A stretch of DNA of 64,000 nucleotides. Origin: Niebla homalea. Taxonomy: Eukaryota; Ascomycota; Lecanoromycetes; Lecanorales; Ramalinaceae. The notes beneath the pieces are model-generated. The model was given only the letters and a program-made list of their open reading frames with translations, made no database searches and was not told where the DNA came from. The stretch lies in the NCBI GenBank assembly GCA_019925105.1, contig JAHGAU010000035.1:558001-622000 (forward strand), written 5' to 3'. The translations under genes were made by a program, and so were the position numbers. Below are positions 1 through 10,650 of this stretch, one piece after another; positions within the stretch are counted from its first letter, which is position 1; each line of letters begins with the position of its first letter.

Positions 1-100
1 GGAGAAGCACGTATTGACCATGGCCGGCAGAGAAGGTCAGAGCATGTATTGGACCTTGATGACCCGTCAGGATCGTGTCTCGATGATGGGGAAAGTTCAT
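1..100 (-). CDS. WD40-repeat protein, N-terminal fragment (WDR83/MORG1-like)
   Basis: This is a 5' fragment of a gene that leaves the window at base 1. The ATG is at 100-98 and 33 codons are open. The protein starts MNFPHHRDTILTGHQGPIHA and continues with LTFSAGHGQYVLL. The pattern of LTGHxGPIHALTFS followed by a hydrophobic strand is the first blade of a WD40 propeller. A very short leader before the first TGH is typical of the WDR83/MORG1 family, a scaffold linked to MAPK signalling and to the spliceosome; that family assignment is inference from about 30 residues. The gene lies in tandem with the septin upstream (432 bp gap). The WD40 call is fairly secure. The subfamily is not. Confidence 0.65.
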   Translation of the reverse strand, partial: MNFPHHRDTILTGHQGPIHALTFSAGHGQYVLL

Positions 101-532
101 GCCCTAGATGGTGAGAGACCGGTTTGAGGATGAAGGACAGTCGAGAGCAATGGAAACTTGGAGGGGTGGGGTTTTTGGTCTGGAAAGAGCTTTGATCTCC
201 TTCGCTTTGTCAATACCTATACCCTATGGCAGCAAAGCGGCCGGTAATGTTATCGATATGTCTCCGGTGTCTTGGCATAACGTCTGATGAGGGAACCCCT
301 CGAACCCCCATACAAACGCTTTGCATTAGCCCCACTAACACCACATTTCAGTTGATGATATACACTGCTTTTACTGTCAACCATATGGGATCGATGGAAT
401 ATTCGATCAGGTATTAGTAAAGGCTACAGAGATAGTTCATGTTACAAGGTCAGCCTAAGGAAGCTTCAGCCTCTTCTGTTTCCTCCCAGCTTTTCCCACC
501 GACACCGTACTGTCACGGCCAGCCCCTCTTCA
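101..532. other. Intergenic: septin 3' flank and promoter of the WD40 gene
   Basis: This lies between the septin stop (533) and the WD40 start (100), both on the minus strand. Composition is normal and unmutated. No reading frame with recognisable similarity was seen. A 63-codon plus-strand frame at 226-417 resembles nothing and overlaps the expected promoter, so I treat it as chance. A pyrimidine-rich tract on the minus strand (about 150-190) sits where a fungal core promoter or 5' UTR would be. Confidence 0.5.
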
Positions 533-2028
533 TCAGCGACGGCCGTGGCTCCGCTGAACGCTTCCCTGCATCTGCTCCAACTCCGTTTCCAGATTCTTGA
601 TACTAGAGCGGACAGTCAGCAAGAGTCGAGGTCGAGAACAACGCATTCGGTCTTACGCTGCATGCGTGCTCTCTAGGTCCTTGTTCAAGCGATCCCGTTC
701 TGAAATAAGCTTCTGTTCCCATTGACGGAATCTGTTCTCCTCCAACTTGACCTGCTCTGTGAAGCGCTTCCGCAACGCTTCTTCCTCCTCCTTGAATTTT
801 GGATTGTCCAGTTTTCTCGGACGTGCCTCGCCAAATTTCCTGGTCTCCATCTGTTGGGCGCGGTAAGCCTCATAGTGCATCTCTTCAGTGGTATGAATGA
901 GGTCGAGCATGTGCGTCCTGATCAAGATCGACCTCAACTTCTTGAAATCGCAATGATCCTCATTCTCCACCTCTGCAACCCCCCAAGAGTACTGACGACC
1001 TTTGAGCACGCGGCCATCCTGCGTCTTCACATCCTTTTCCGATCCAATCACTGCAAATGGCATAGCTTCCAAGAGGCCCCTGGCATGATTTGCAGCAGCT
1101 TCATCGTCCTCCTCCAATGGCGGCTGATAGATCTTGATGCCTTGCGCCTCGACAACAGCCCGGATCTGAATTTGCGGATTAGCAACCAAGGATGTCATGG
1201 GGTTCTACTGTCAGAAACGAACTCGATGTTTAAAGCGTGCGAGATCCGCAGGGCTGAGAGTGTCGGCTTTGGCAACGACGGGAATCAGGTTGACGCGCGA
1301 GCTCAATCGTTTCATGACCTCGATGTCCAGCGGTTTGAGGGTGTGGCCAGTGGGTCTTATAAAATATAGGCAGGCGTGCACACGGAGATCGATCTTGTCG
1401 ACGCGGCGAGGTTGTTGTTCTTGTAGCATGTACGACTCGTGTTGATCATCCAGAAATTCGATGATCGGCATCCATGAGTCTCGATTGTTCACGTAGTCGC
1501 CGAATCCGGGGGTGTCGATGACCGTCAATCGTACTGGACTACTGGTCAGGCCAGTGCCGTGAGAAGACAGGTTGGGGAGCCTCGGGCCAGCGCACCTTTG
1601 AAAAACTTCTCCTCCAACTCTGCCTTGGTTATTTCGATCTCGACGGTTTTGTCAACCTGCTTAGCATGGCGGCGTCGATGGTCGGCATAGTTTTTGATGG
1701 TGGTTGAGAAAAGTGTGTTGATGAATGTTGTTTTTCCTAAGCCAGATTCCCCTGCCACCATGATAGTGAAAGCAGCACCTCTCTTCGCAACAATCTTGTG
1801 TCTAGGATCCAATCAGCCTGGAGTGCCCTCAACGGTCCAATTGCTGCTCTGGTGGAGTAACGTGGGTGTTCTTGCCCAAGGTGGGAAATAGGAGCGTTTT
1901 ACCTTTGATTGGGAAGCTTCGCACCATATGATTAGCAACGTATCATACTCGAGGACAGAGCCGGTGTTTTGGGTACCTACATTTGCTATCCCGATGGGAG
2001 AGGCAGATTCTGAAGCTGCGGGAGCCAT
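533..2028 (-). CDS. cdc12: Septin, Cdc12/AspC type, complete, six exons
   Basis: GTP-binding cytoskeletal protein that co-assembles with other septins into hetero-oligomeric filaments at septa and hyphal necks. Exons by inspection: 2028-1981, 1916-1903, 1801-1596, 1533-1223, 1165-657, 602-533, giving 385 residues, the usual Cdc12 size. Visible are the polybasic stretch RHKIVAKRG (about 21-29), P-loop GESGLGKT (38-45), switch II DTPGFGD (96-102), G4 motif AKAD (177-180), the septin-unique region around GRQYSWGVAEVENEDHCDF (249-267) and a charged C-terminal coiled coil from about residue 315. Exon 2 is only 14 nt and encodes LPNQ plus part of an Arg; without it the conserved N-terminus cannot be formed. 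The fourth intron has the weak donor GTTCGT but ends in a normal TTCAG. The last exon (70 nt) completes the coiled coil with IKNLETELEQMQGS. It shares a 476-bp divergent promoter with PWP2. Choice of Cdc12 over other septin classes rests on the N-terminus and the coiled-coil tail. Confidence 0.93.
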
Positions 2029-2504
2029 GGTTGGGATAACCTAAGTCGTGCTGCGCTGGAGCTTGGGAGAAGATCAAGTATACTTGAGGGTATGGAATTG
2101 GACGATGGTGACGCTAATGGGTGTGCAAAATGCAACTGTAGCTGGCGTATCGTAGGTTGCTGTACGCGGCTGGTTGTGTTGATGTCCTCGTCGGGAGACT
2201 CAATCCGTCATTTAACCTAAGGTAGCAATCCATGCACGAGTTAAGGGGGGAAGTGTAGAGAATTATCACGCTAGACCCAGGATATCTTAGTTGGCAACAC
2301 TTTCTTATATTACCGATACAAAACTTCTCATACGGTATCTTGAATCTCGAGACGCACGGCCTTTAATCCAAAAAGTTTAAGATCATTAGACGACACGCTT
2401 GATGCTTCGCTCCGTACTGCCGCCGTTGCTTGCTCGGAATGTTGACCCACTATTTATATAATTCAGGTAGTCAATGGAATTACTGATTGAGGAGTTCATT
2501 CGCG
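2029..2504. promoter_or_regulatory. Divergent promoter region between septin and PWP2
   Basis: 476 bp separate the two divergent start codons (septin 2028, PWP2 2505). A TATA-like TATTTATATA lies at 2451-2460, about 45 bp before the PWP2 ATG, so it more likely sits in or near the 5' UTR. No defined operator was recognised. Composition is that of the neighbouring genes, with no sign of RIP. Confidence 0.5.
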
Positions 2505-5334
2505 ATGAAGACCGAGTTCAAGGTAAGCCGCCACATTTATCAACAGGCTTGCCGAGATATGTTACTCTGGTTCGCTCACCTCCCTGCCCACAGTTTTCCA
2601 ATCTGCTTGGTACAGTCTATCGTAAAGGCGATCTCAATTTTATTCCTGATGGGTCCTGCTTGCTTTCACCGGTGGGAAATCGTGTAACCGTCTTCGATTT
2701 AATCAAGTACGTCCACCAGTAATGCCATATCGACCTAAATGTCTCAATGACCCTAACCTAGTCAGCAACAAGTCTTACACTTTACCATTCTCTCACCGCT
2801 GCAATATCAATCGTATTGCCTTGAGTCCGCTCGGCAAGGTTCTCATCTCTATTGATGAAGATGGCAGGGCTATACTGACCAATTTTCCTCGACGTATAAT
2901 ATTGCACCATTTCTCCTTTGGCGGTCCAATCTCAGCTCTAGCCTTTTCACCTACAGGAAAGTACATAGCTGTAGGTATAGGACGTCTCATCGAGGTATGG
3001 CACACGCCCAACTTCCCGAATTCGGCTTCGGATAAGGGCCTGGACTTTGCTCCTTTCGTCCGGCATAGGACGTATGCAGGCCACCATGGCGAGATATCAC
3101 ATATCACCTGGTCGAGCGACTCCCGCTTCTTCTTAACCGCTGGGAAAGATCACACCGTTCGGATTTGGAGTGTGGACCCCGAACAGAACTTCGTCCCTAC
3201 CACGCTCACAGGCCATCGAGATAGCGTGCTTGGAGCTTGGTTTTCAGAAGATCAGGAGAAGGTGAGCAGAATGGTCGTTGTGAGCACACCTAACAGTGGT
3301 CAGATCTTCACCATTAGCCAAGACGGCGCCTTGTTCGAATGGAACTTCGCATCGGATGCATTGAAGAATTCTGATCAGGAGTATGATGCTGCAGATGGAG
3401 AGCAGCTGGGATGGCGCATCAAGCAGAGGCACTTCTTCATGCAGAACAACGCGAGAACCACAAGCGCAACCTTCCATTCAGGCTCTCATCTGCTAGTGGT
3501 TGGCTTTTCCAATGGGCTATTCCGCCTCTACGAGCTACCTGATTTCAATCTTATCCACGAATTGAGGTACTTCTGACAACTACGTCGACGCCCAGACTCT
3601 GACAGTGGTAGTGTATCGCAAAACGCAATCGATTCAATCACCATCAACTCGTCTGCCGAATGGCTCGCGCTAGGTGCTTCCAAGCTTGGCCAGGTGCTGG
3701 TCTGGGAATGGCAGTCCGAGTCATACGTGCTGAAGCAACAAGGCCACTTTGACAGTGTGACAGATGTGGTCTATACTCCAGACGGGACTCGTCTAGTCAC
3801 AACGGCAGATGATGGGAAGGTAAAAGTGTGGGACTCGCAGTCCGGATTCTGTACAATGACTTTCACCGAACATTCCAGCTGTGTCACGGCGTGCGAGTTT
3901 GCCCGACGGGGACAGGTACTTTTCACATCTAGCCTGGACGGATCAGTGCGCGCTTGGGACTTGGTCCGATATCGTAATTTCAGGACTTTCAGTTCGACGA
4001 CACGCCTCTCCTTTTCTTGTTTGGCAGTCGACCCAAGTGGTGAGGTGGTCTGTGCCGGTTCTGAAGACTCCTTTGACATTCACATATGGTCCGTCCAAAC
4101 AGGTCAATTGCTCGACCAGCTATCTGGACATGAAGGACCAATTTCATCTTTAGCGTTTGCACCATCAGGTGACACCATAGCAAGTGGTAGCTGGGACCAT
4201 ACCGTTCGATTGTGGAGCATCTTTGGCCGCAATCAGACGAGCGAGCCTTTACAGCTGCAGGCGGACGTCCTTCGCGTCTCGTTTCGAGCAGATTCAAGGC
4301 AAGTTGCAGTATCAACGCTGGACGGTCAGCTCACCTTTTGGGCAGTATCCGAAGGTACACAAACCGCAGGTGTAGATGGTAGACATGATGTCTCTGGTGG
4401 TCGCAAGATTTCGGATCGCCGTATCGCCGCTAACGTAGCTGGCACTAAATTCTTCACATGTCTTGCATACAGCGCAGATGGGTCGTGCGTCATTGCAGGA
4501 GGAAATTCAAAATACATTTGTATGTATGATGTACGATCTGGTGTTTTGTTGAAACAGTTTGTGGTCTCCGTCAATTTATCATTGGACGGGACTCAAGAAT
4601 TCCTCAACAGTCGGAATTTGACCGAAGCTGGACCTCGAGGTTCCTTGGATAATGACGGTGAAGCCTCTGAGTTGGAAGGTCGAATAGACCGCACATTGCC
4701 AGGTGCTAGCCGTGGAGATGCTTCTCAACGGCGCCTCCGACCAGGCGTGCGTGTACAAGCTCTCTGTTTCTCGCCAGTCGGCGGAGCGTTTTGCGCAGCA
4801 TCGACAGAAGGATTGCTTGTGTTTGCATTGGATAATGCACTACAATTCGATCCCTACGATTTAGATCTTGATGTGACACCAGCAGCGGCTATTGGCGCCA
4901 TTGCTCGACAGGATTACCTCCGAGCTATGATCGTGGCTTTTCGGTTGAGCGAGAAGTCTCTGATGAAGAGAGTGTATGAGGCAACTCCTTTGACAGACGT
5001 GGCATTGGTGGTGTCAAGCCTGCCCACCGTTTACCTCTCTGCGTTGATGGGACTCATTGTTCAGATGATCAATGATAGCGTCAATCTTGAGCTCAATCTT
5101 CGCTGGGTCGAAACGGTCTTGAGACTGCATGGGCCGTATCTAAAAGTTTCTTCACAAGGCTATTCTTCAGAGCTGAGGAGCCTCCAGCAGTTGCTTGACC
5201 AAACTCAGAGACAATTAACCTGGGTAGCGGAAGAGAACAGCCACGTACTGGAATATTTATCATCTCGTACTGGGTCTGCAGGAAAGCCTTCGTCGGACAT
5301 GATGGAAAAGCATCTGCTGTCAGGCCATGTATGA
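2505..5334 (+). CDS. PWP2: Periodic tryptophan protein 2 (Pwp2/Utp1), U3 snoRNP subunit, complete
   Basis: Nucleolar WD40 protein of the UTP-B subcomplex of the small-subunit processome, needed for early cleavage of pre-rRNA and assembly of 40S subunits. Exons: 2505-2522, 2594-2706, 2766-3566, 3612-5334 (884 residues; the yeast protein is about 920). The first exon encodes only MKTEFK, and the next begins FSNLLGTVYRKGDL, the family's N-terminus. WD40 blades fill about residues 10-690, with repeated GH...IWS, VWD and AWD motifs such as SWDHTVRLWS. An acidic/variable insert lies near DGEASELEGRIDRTL. The C-terminal Dip2/Utp12-type helical domain runs from about 740 to 850 (YLRAMIVAFRLSEKSLMKRV onward). 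All three introns are short (45-71 bp) with GT-AG ends, and each junction restores a family-conserved residue (for example DLI-NNKS). The start at 2505 is preferred over the in-frame-looking ATG at 2474 because only it gives the conserved N-terminus. It converges with PRP45, with 215 bp between the stops. Confidence 0.95.
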
Positions 5335-5549
5335 ATGGGAAGAAGGATCGCAGTGACGGACAATCTTGGTCCCGTCTACATGGGGAATCCTGTGAGTGTC
5401 AGGACTACCCTATCTGCCGTTCTCGAAGACTTGACCCTACACTTCAGCTGAAGTCTCGAGATGATCAATGGACCTGAAAAGGCGGCAATTGGTCGGGCTT
5501 TCAAGACTTTCATTGTTGCTGCGACTCATTATCGGCGATCCTAACGTGC

Positions 5550-7534
5550 TCACTCGTGCTCTGTTCGAGTTCGCTTAGAGGGTCTTTCGGTGTCCTGCAG
5601 CCCATGCTTCTTACCAGTGCCCACGTCATTGGTCACTTCCCGAATCATTTCATCAATCTGGAATGGATCCGCTACGACATTTTGGACGTCTTTCTCGAAT
5701 TGCACGGGTCCGTCCCTGCGCTCGGCTTCGGAGGCTCCTTTAAACCCCTCTTTCGCTCTTCCTAACACTTCAAACCGACCACTGTTCGCAATCTTGTCAT
5801 ATTCATTAGCCCCTGATTCCTCATCGTCATCGGCATCCGTATTTGCCTGGGGCCGATAGATACTGCTGATAGCGTCTTGCGCCGCAAACAATGGTTTGTC
5901 ATAGGCTTGGTCTTCGTTGAAACCGGTATTGAACCCGCTGGTTTGGTTAAAGAGTCTTGAGTCGTACATTGTCTCAGAAGACTGTGTTGGTTTTGCCAGC
6001 CCAAGAGCCACCTTTTCCGAGATATCCCTGTTTTGCTCTCTTGCCATCATTTGTGTGCGCCGTTCATTCCCCATACGTGACTGACGATGCTGCTTTTCGT
6101 CCTCTTGCCTTCTTTCTCGGCGCATGCGCTCCCGTTCCCGTGTCGCCTCGTCGTCCTCGCTGTCAGATCTACTGTCGGTTGAAGATGAGCGCTCCCTGCG
6201 TGACGTCCTACGTGCCCCCTGCCCCTGTGCTGCCGACCTGTCATCTCGCGCTTTCTGAGCCAGCATGCGTAATTGATCCTCTTTCTGCATCCTCTCCCTT
6301 TCCGCGACCTTCTGTTGCATTGTTGCCCGTTGCTTGACTTCTTCACGGGCGTGCCTATCGGCAGTTATCAACGCTTCTGCAAATTGAGCGAACTTGTCAT
6401 TGATGGTAACGTCTTGAAGACCTCGGCCATCTGCCGCGAGACGCTTGTCTAATGGAACGGTATATCCTTTGGGATTTTTCCAATTGGACACAGGAGGAGG
6501 TAGACCTGAAAAGTTACAGAAGTGAGTAGGTACATTCGCAACTGTCAGAGTGGCAATTTTGGTATGGAGAATGTGAGTGACAATCCAGCAGCGAAGGCAC
6601 GCCTCTCGGAAAACCCATGTGAAATGATATAGCAGCGTGGGTGGTTTCACTTACGCCAAGCTTCCTGATCCTCCGCCGTCAATTTTCGAGGAGGCGATCT
6701 TAAGAGAGGTGGGGGGGGAGAAGGGGGTCCTCGCGGTAGCTTTTTATGCTTGAATTGCGGTGGAGCCATTGGATCGACCGGTCGCTCTACACTATATGAT
6801 GTCAGATGTTGATTGAACAAAGATCTCGCTGCATGGAGCAAGACTTACATCTTCATTATGCGGTCGTTTTTATGACTTGTGTCACCCATCTGGTTCGCCG
6901 GGGTATATCGAACATAAGTTGGATCATTCCTTTTGGTCCCCTTGACATTCTTCGGCTTCTGAGCAGCTACAGCGCCTGACACCAGTTTGGCCAAGGCGTC
7001 CTTGGTCCGCTCGGTCTGTTGCGCAACTTCCTGCTCTGACGGTCTGTCGAGTGACATGTCGCCCAAATCTGCACGCTGCCTCAGGGGAATGAGGTCCTTG
7101 AAAGTAGCATGAACAATCCGCTTCTCGTTGTGGCCTTGCCGAGCTATGGCATCGTATTTCACTCGTCCCTCGGCGTCAACCTGGATAGCTACTGTGTTGG
7201 AACTGACAGTAGGGTTTCGCCCCATATCAAGAGGGTATTGAGCGACAGCAATTTCTGGAAAGGCACCTCCATCACCATAGTCTTCTGCAGACCTTGGTCG
7301 CCAATTGGATCGCAACATGTAGGGTGGAGGCCCTTGTTGCTGATGTTTATTAGAATTGGATAGACAGGGTATATCAAGTCTGCTAACCTTGATGGAAATT
7401 TGTCGCTCGTCTGACCTCTCACTACCTAGCACTCTGGTGACATTCTTGTGTTTTTGCGTTCGAAGTTCTTCCTTTTCACCATCGTAACGAGGCTTGGGCA
7501 AGACCTGCGTAAGGGACGGAATAGAAGAAGTCAT
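5550..7534 (-). CDS. PRP45: Pre-mRNA-processing protein 45 (SNW/SKIP family), complete, four exons
   Basis: Spliceosome component of the Prp19-associated/activated complex; SNW proteins are long, mostly disordered scaffolds (human SNW1/SKIP is 536 residues). Exons: 7534-7388, 7339-6849, 6791-6655, 6505-5550, giving 576 residues. Family marks include GAFPEIAVAQYPLDMGR, VKYDAIARQGH, KDLIPLRQR, YTPANQMGDTSHKNDRIMKI, a proline-rich linker (PRGPPSPPPP), the SNW signature itself (about residues 265-267) followed by KNPKGYTVPLDKRLAADGRG, a long charged arginine/glutamate-rich segment, and a basic C-terminus (KKHG...RPSKRTRTE) that could be a nuclear signal. I chose the Met at 7534 because the next residues fit the family start; upstream in-frame Mets at 7564 and beyond cannot be excluded. 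The acceptor of intron 1 is the CATCAG just before CAACAAGGG, which keeps phase 0. The promoter has only about 150 bp before RIP-altered DNA begins. Confidence 0.95.
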
Positions 7535-7836
7535 TTTATAGCTGGTCTGAGTCCCGTCTGCCATGAAGAAGAATGAGCACATGAGAAAAGATCGGAGTTT
7601 GTGCTCGCTACTGCGGTTCTTTCCACCAAAGCCGCATTTATGAAATGGCCCCAACAAGCCCCACCATTACCGAAGAGGGGTGTCTATAGTTCAGCGGTTT
7701 TTTTAAATTAACCTTTATGGAATTCGAGCCTTTATTATAAAGCACCTTATTATTCCTTAATTCGGATATAGATTTCTTTATAACTTAAAAATAAATTTAT
7801 TAAATCGTATGGTTTAAATAATATTATATCTTTATA
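7535..7836. promoter_or_regulatory. PRP45 upstream region and edge of the AT-rich block
   Basis: Bases 7535 to about 7690 have genic composition and must contain the PRP45 promoter and 5' UTR. From about 7690 the sequence turns AT-rich with TpA in excess and CpA nearly lost, up to the foldback element at 7837. No TATA box or gene is evident in 7690-7836. The element that brought RIP to this edge is not recognisable here. Confidence 0.5.
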
Positions 7837-8970
7837 TCAGCAAAACGGCGACCTGCTCGGACTGAAAGCCAAAAATAAAGGTGAATTTTTCATTCAGACC
7901 GCTCGTAAGTTACTTACCAGTAAATAAATAAACTTATAAGCGCTTTAAGCGGCCTTGAATAATAATAAAAAGTCAAAAATACTGAAAAAAATATTTAAAA
8001 CAATAAAATAACGGTTTTTATTTTTAACAAATTTTTTATTGAGCTTTCTTAACATTCAGGTATATTGATAACCCCCCCTATAAACCGTAATATTTAACGT
8101 TTTTTAAAATTAATTATAGACTCAGTTCTTTTAATGAAAATTTACCTTAGGAATTAATAATATTTACTATTAATAAAGGGTTCATTAAAATGGGTAATTT
8201 GATTAAATAAACGTTAAGTCAAAAAAATTACGAGTAAATAGAAAATTTACGAATATATAAAAATTCATAAATAAATCAAAATACTTATGACCGCTTAGAA
8301 ATTAAGTAAAACCAGATATAAGATTTTTATACTCCTTCTGCTCGCTAGCACTTAAAGTAGCTCTGAGTTATTATATATTTAAAAACAAATTTGCGGATAT
8401 AATAAATCTACTTATTCGATACCGTTAAATTCATTACCTTACTTATAATATCTGCAAATTTGTGAACCAGCATATAGGTACTCCGAGTGCAAGCGAGTAA
8501 ATTAAATAGGTTAAGCTTATATCCCTTTTCGCTTAGCCTTTAAGCGCTCGCGAATATCCAATTTACTCGTAAGTTTCACACTTACTTATAAGTTTTTTTA
8601 CTTAACGTTTTTTTAATTAAATTACCCCCTTTAATTACCCCCCCCCTTAAGGATAAATTATTAACTATTAAGATAACTTTTAATTAAAAAAACTGAATCT
8701 ATAATTAATTTTAAAAAACGTTAAATATTACGGTTTATAGGGGGGATTACGGCTATACCCGTTGCCAAGAAAGCTTAAAAAATATAAAAAACAAAAGCCG
8801 CTATTTTACCGTTTTAAACGTTTTTATTTTAAACTTTTTTTTACCCGTTCAGGACCGCTCGGAGCACTTATAAGTTTTCTGGGATTCTTATAAGTAACTT
8901 ACGAGCGGTCTGAGTGAATAAATCCCTTTTTTTTTGGTTATTCGCTCTGAGCAGGTCGCAGATTTGCTGA
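7837..8970. mobile_element. Foldback/MITE-like element with long inverted arms and TA target duplication
   Basis: The ends are inverted: left TCAGCAAAACGGCGACCTGC, right (reverse complement) TCAGCAAATCTGCGACCTGC, both continuing TC. They are flanked by TA on each side (7835-7836 and 8971-8972). The inversion is not limited to the tips. The left arm (7837 to about 8405) matches the reverse complement of the right arm (about 8440-8970) with RIP-type and small indel differences, including the shared TAAACCGTAATATTTAACGT motif and the GCGACCTGCTC block. Almost the whole 1.13 kb can therefore fold on itself. No transposase is visible. TA duplication suggests mobilisation by a Tc1/mariner-type transposase, by analogy only. 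Confidence 0.7.
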
Positions 8971-9104
8971 TAAATAAGCGATATTAAATGCCGTTATTAA
9001 TAATTATGATCGTAATAAACGGTTCCTTCCTAATTACGATTAACGTTTTTACCCACCCAGTAATGGCTACTTCAATTAAGGCCTTTACCTAGGTTAAAAA
9101 TTCT

Positions 9105-9662
9105 TTACTTATCTCCAAATTTATAAACCAGTATATAAGTAGCATATAAGTACTCCGAATATAAATAAGTAGAATAAGCATAAAAATCTTATATCCGAAC
9201 TCGCTTAATCTTTAAGCGCTCGCGAGGATCCGGTTTATTTATAAGAATTACTACCTGCTTATAAGTTTTTCTAAATTACTTATAAGTTTTTTTTTACTCA
9301 ACGTTTTTTAATTAAATTACCTCTTTTAACTACCCCCCCTTAAATATAAATTACTAGCTTTAAGGGTAACTTTTAATTAAAATAACCGAATCTATAATTA
9401 ATTTTAGAAAACGTTAAATATTACGGCTTATAAGTGGTATTACGGGTATACCCGTCCACCAAGAAAGCTTAATAAAAAAATTATAAAAATTAAAAACCGT
9501 TATTTTACCGTTTTTAACCTTTTTATTTTTAACTTACTTTACTTACTTAAGACCGCTTAAAGCGCTCGTAAATTTTCTAATTTACTTATAAATAGTTTAC
9601 GATAAGTAAATAAATCTATTTTTTTTTATTCACTCGATCCTAGCAGGTCGCAGATTTACTTA
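9105..9662. repeat. Third copy of the foldback arm, direct orientation to the right arm
   Basis: About 560 bp parallel 8440-8970 in the same order: ACCAGxATATA with ACTCCGA, then TTTAAGCGCTCGCGA, a polypyrimidine run, AACGTTAAATATTACGG, GGGTATACCCGT with CCAAGAAAGCTTAA, and finally AGCAGGTCGCAGATTT at about 9640-9656. There is no matching left arm, so this is a partial copy or a solo half of the foldback element. The 134 bp between it and the full element (8971-9104) show no further structure. Confidence 0.7.
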
Positions 9663-10541
9663 TGCCGTAAATTAAGTAAATACTTTAATATATTAGGCTA
9701 AGCTTATCAACGACGACAACCCTAGCTTATTGCTTTATATCCCTAACGATAACGTTCTTAAATACGTTAAAGCCAACTTTAATAATACTAGTTAAGAAGG
9801 TTATAATCTTATTAATAAGTAAAAATACTATGAACGCGCTTATAAATTGCTTAACGGTTAAGTATAATATAACTTAAAAACACCTTAAATATTAAGTTTT
9901 AAGCGATTTAACTTAATCGTAATCCTTAAAAGTTACGACTTTTTCCCGGGTAGATTACGATAATTGCTCGGCTTATACCCTTGTCGGTTTTCGATTTTTT
10001 CAATATACGGTTTTACCGGCCTTTATTTCTCAATAACTACATATTTATTTAATATAATTTATATACTCGGAGCTTCCCTTTGGTTACCTTTACGACCGAC
10101 ACCGGTAATACTTATGGTATTTTATAGTGGATGGTATAACGTAGACGTCGCTTTTTTCTCTATTTTTATTAAACTGGTCCGCCGGCTCACAGCTGGCGGG
10201 GCTAGTTGGAAGGGGTTTATAGAAGACGTAAAGTATAACTGTAGATTTAATATTTAAATTAAAAGGTAAACTAATTCTTAAGGAACTATAAATTAACTAA
10301 ACGTAAGTTTATCTTAAATAATTAATCTTAAGGATAGCTTAAGCTATAATAATAATAACTTTAACCCCGGTTATAATTACGTATACTTATATATAGCAAA
10401 CCTAAACTCTTAAAGCCATTAATTTAAAAAGTTACCGCTTAAACGGTTATATTACCTAACCATAGCCCTTAAGTAAATTAATACTTGATATACTTAATAT
10501 ACGTTAAGCGCTTATTAAGCGTTAAATATTAATAAGATTTC
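9663..10541 (+). repeat. Degenerate DNA containing a copy of the recurrent internal module
   Basis: About 9885-10160 holds TTTAAGCGATTTAACTTAAT, then TTTTTCCCGGGTAGATTACG and ATAATTGCTCGGCTTATACC, and finally ATGGTATTTTATAGTGGATG. Related sequence recurs inside the short LTR element (about 23120-23350, plus strand) and on the minus strand at about 62390-62700. A 97-codon frame at 9964-10257 lies across it. Its segment ILMVFYSGWYNVDVAFF resembles ISMVFYGGWSDVGVGFYF in the second copy, so part of the module may once have been coding. I do not recognise the family. The rest, including 10260-10541, shows nothing but RIP-type AT-rich sequence. A GC-rich imperfect stem lies at about 10180-10205. 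Confidence 0.5.
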
Positions 10542-10650
10542 TGTTAGAACATATATACATAGCATAGGTAGTGTTGTCCCTTGTCCTGGTAGGGACAGGA
10601 CACTATCCATAAGATAGACTATTTTATATATAATATATTTTTCGCTGAAA
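10542..10650 (-). repeat. Probable LTR end with stem-loop, minus orientation
   Basis: The plus strand starts TGTTAGAACATATATACATA, i.e. the minus strand ends TTCTAACA, as LTRs of fungal Copia elements often do. Inside is an imperfect inverted repeat, TAGTGTTGTCCC (about 10570) facing GGGACAGGACACTA (about 10592-10605). These bases keep CA/AC dinucleotides, in contrast to their surroundings. The inner boundary and a partner LTR were not found, so the LTR call is tentative. Confidence 0.35.

Noticed and set aside
226..417. 63-codon plus-strand frame in the first intergenic region
   Set aside because: No recognisable similarity, no splice or context support, and it lies in the expected promoter of the WD40 gene.
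653..1528. Overlapping plus-strand frames at 722-1369 and 1197-1445
   Set aside because: They are antisense shadows of the septin exons; the minus-strand translation carries all the conserved septin motifs.
2474..2722. Plus-strand frame starting MELLIEEF, and another at 2487
   Set aside because: They run through the first PWP2 intron. Only the ATG at 2505 with splicing at 2523-2593 gives the conserved N-terminus.
7837..9662. CRISPR-like or satellite array interpretation of the repeated arms
   Set aside because: The copies are long (about 540 bp), partly inverted, and bounded by TIRs with TA duplications, which fits a foldback transposon in a fungal genome.
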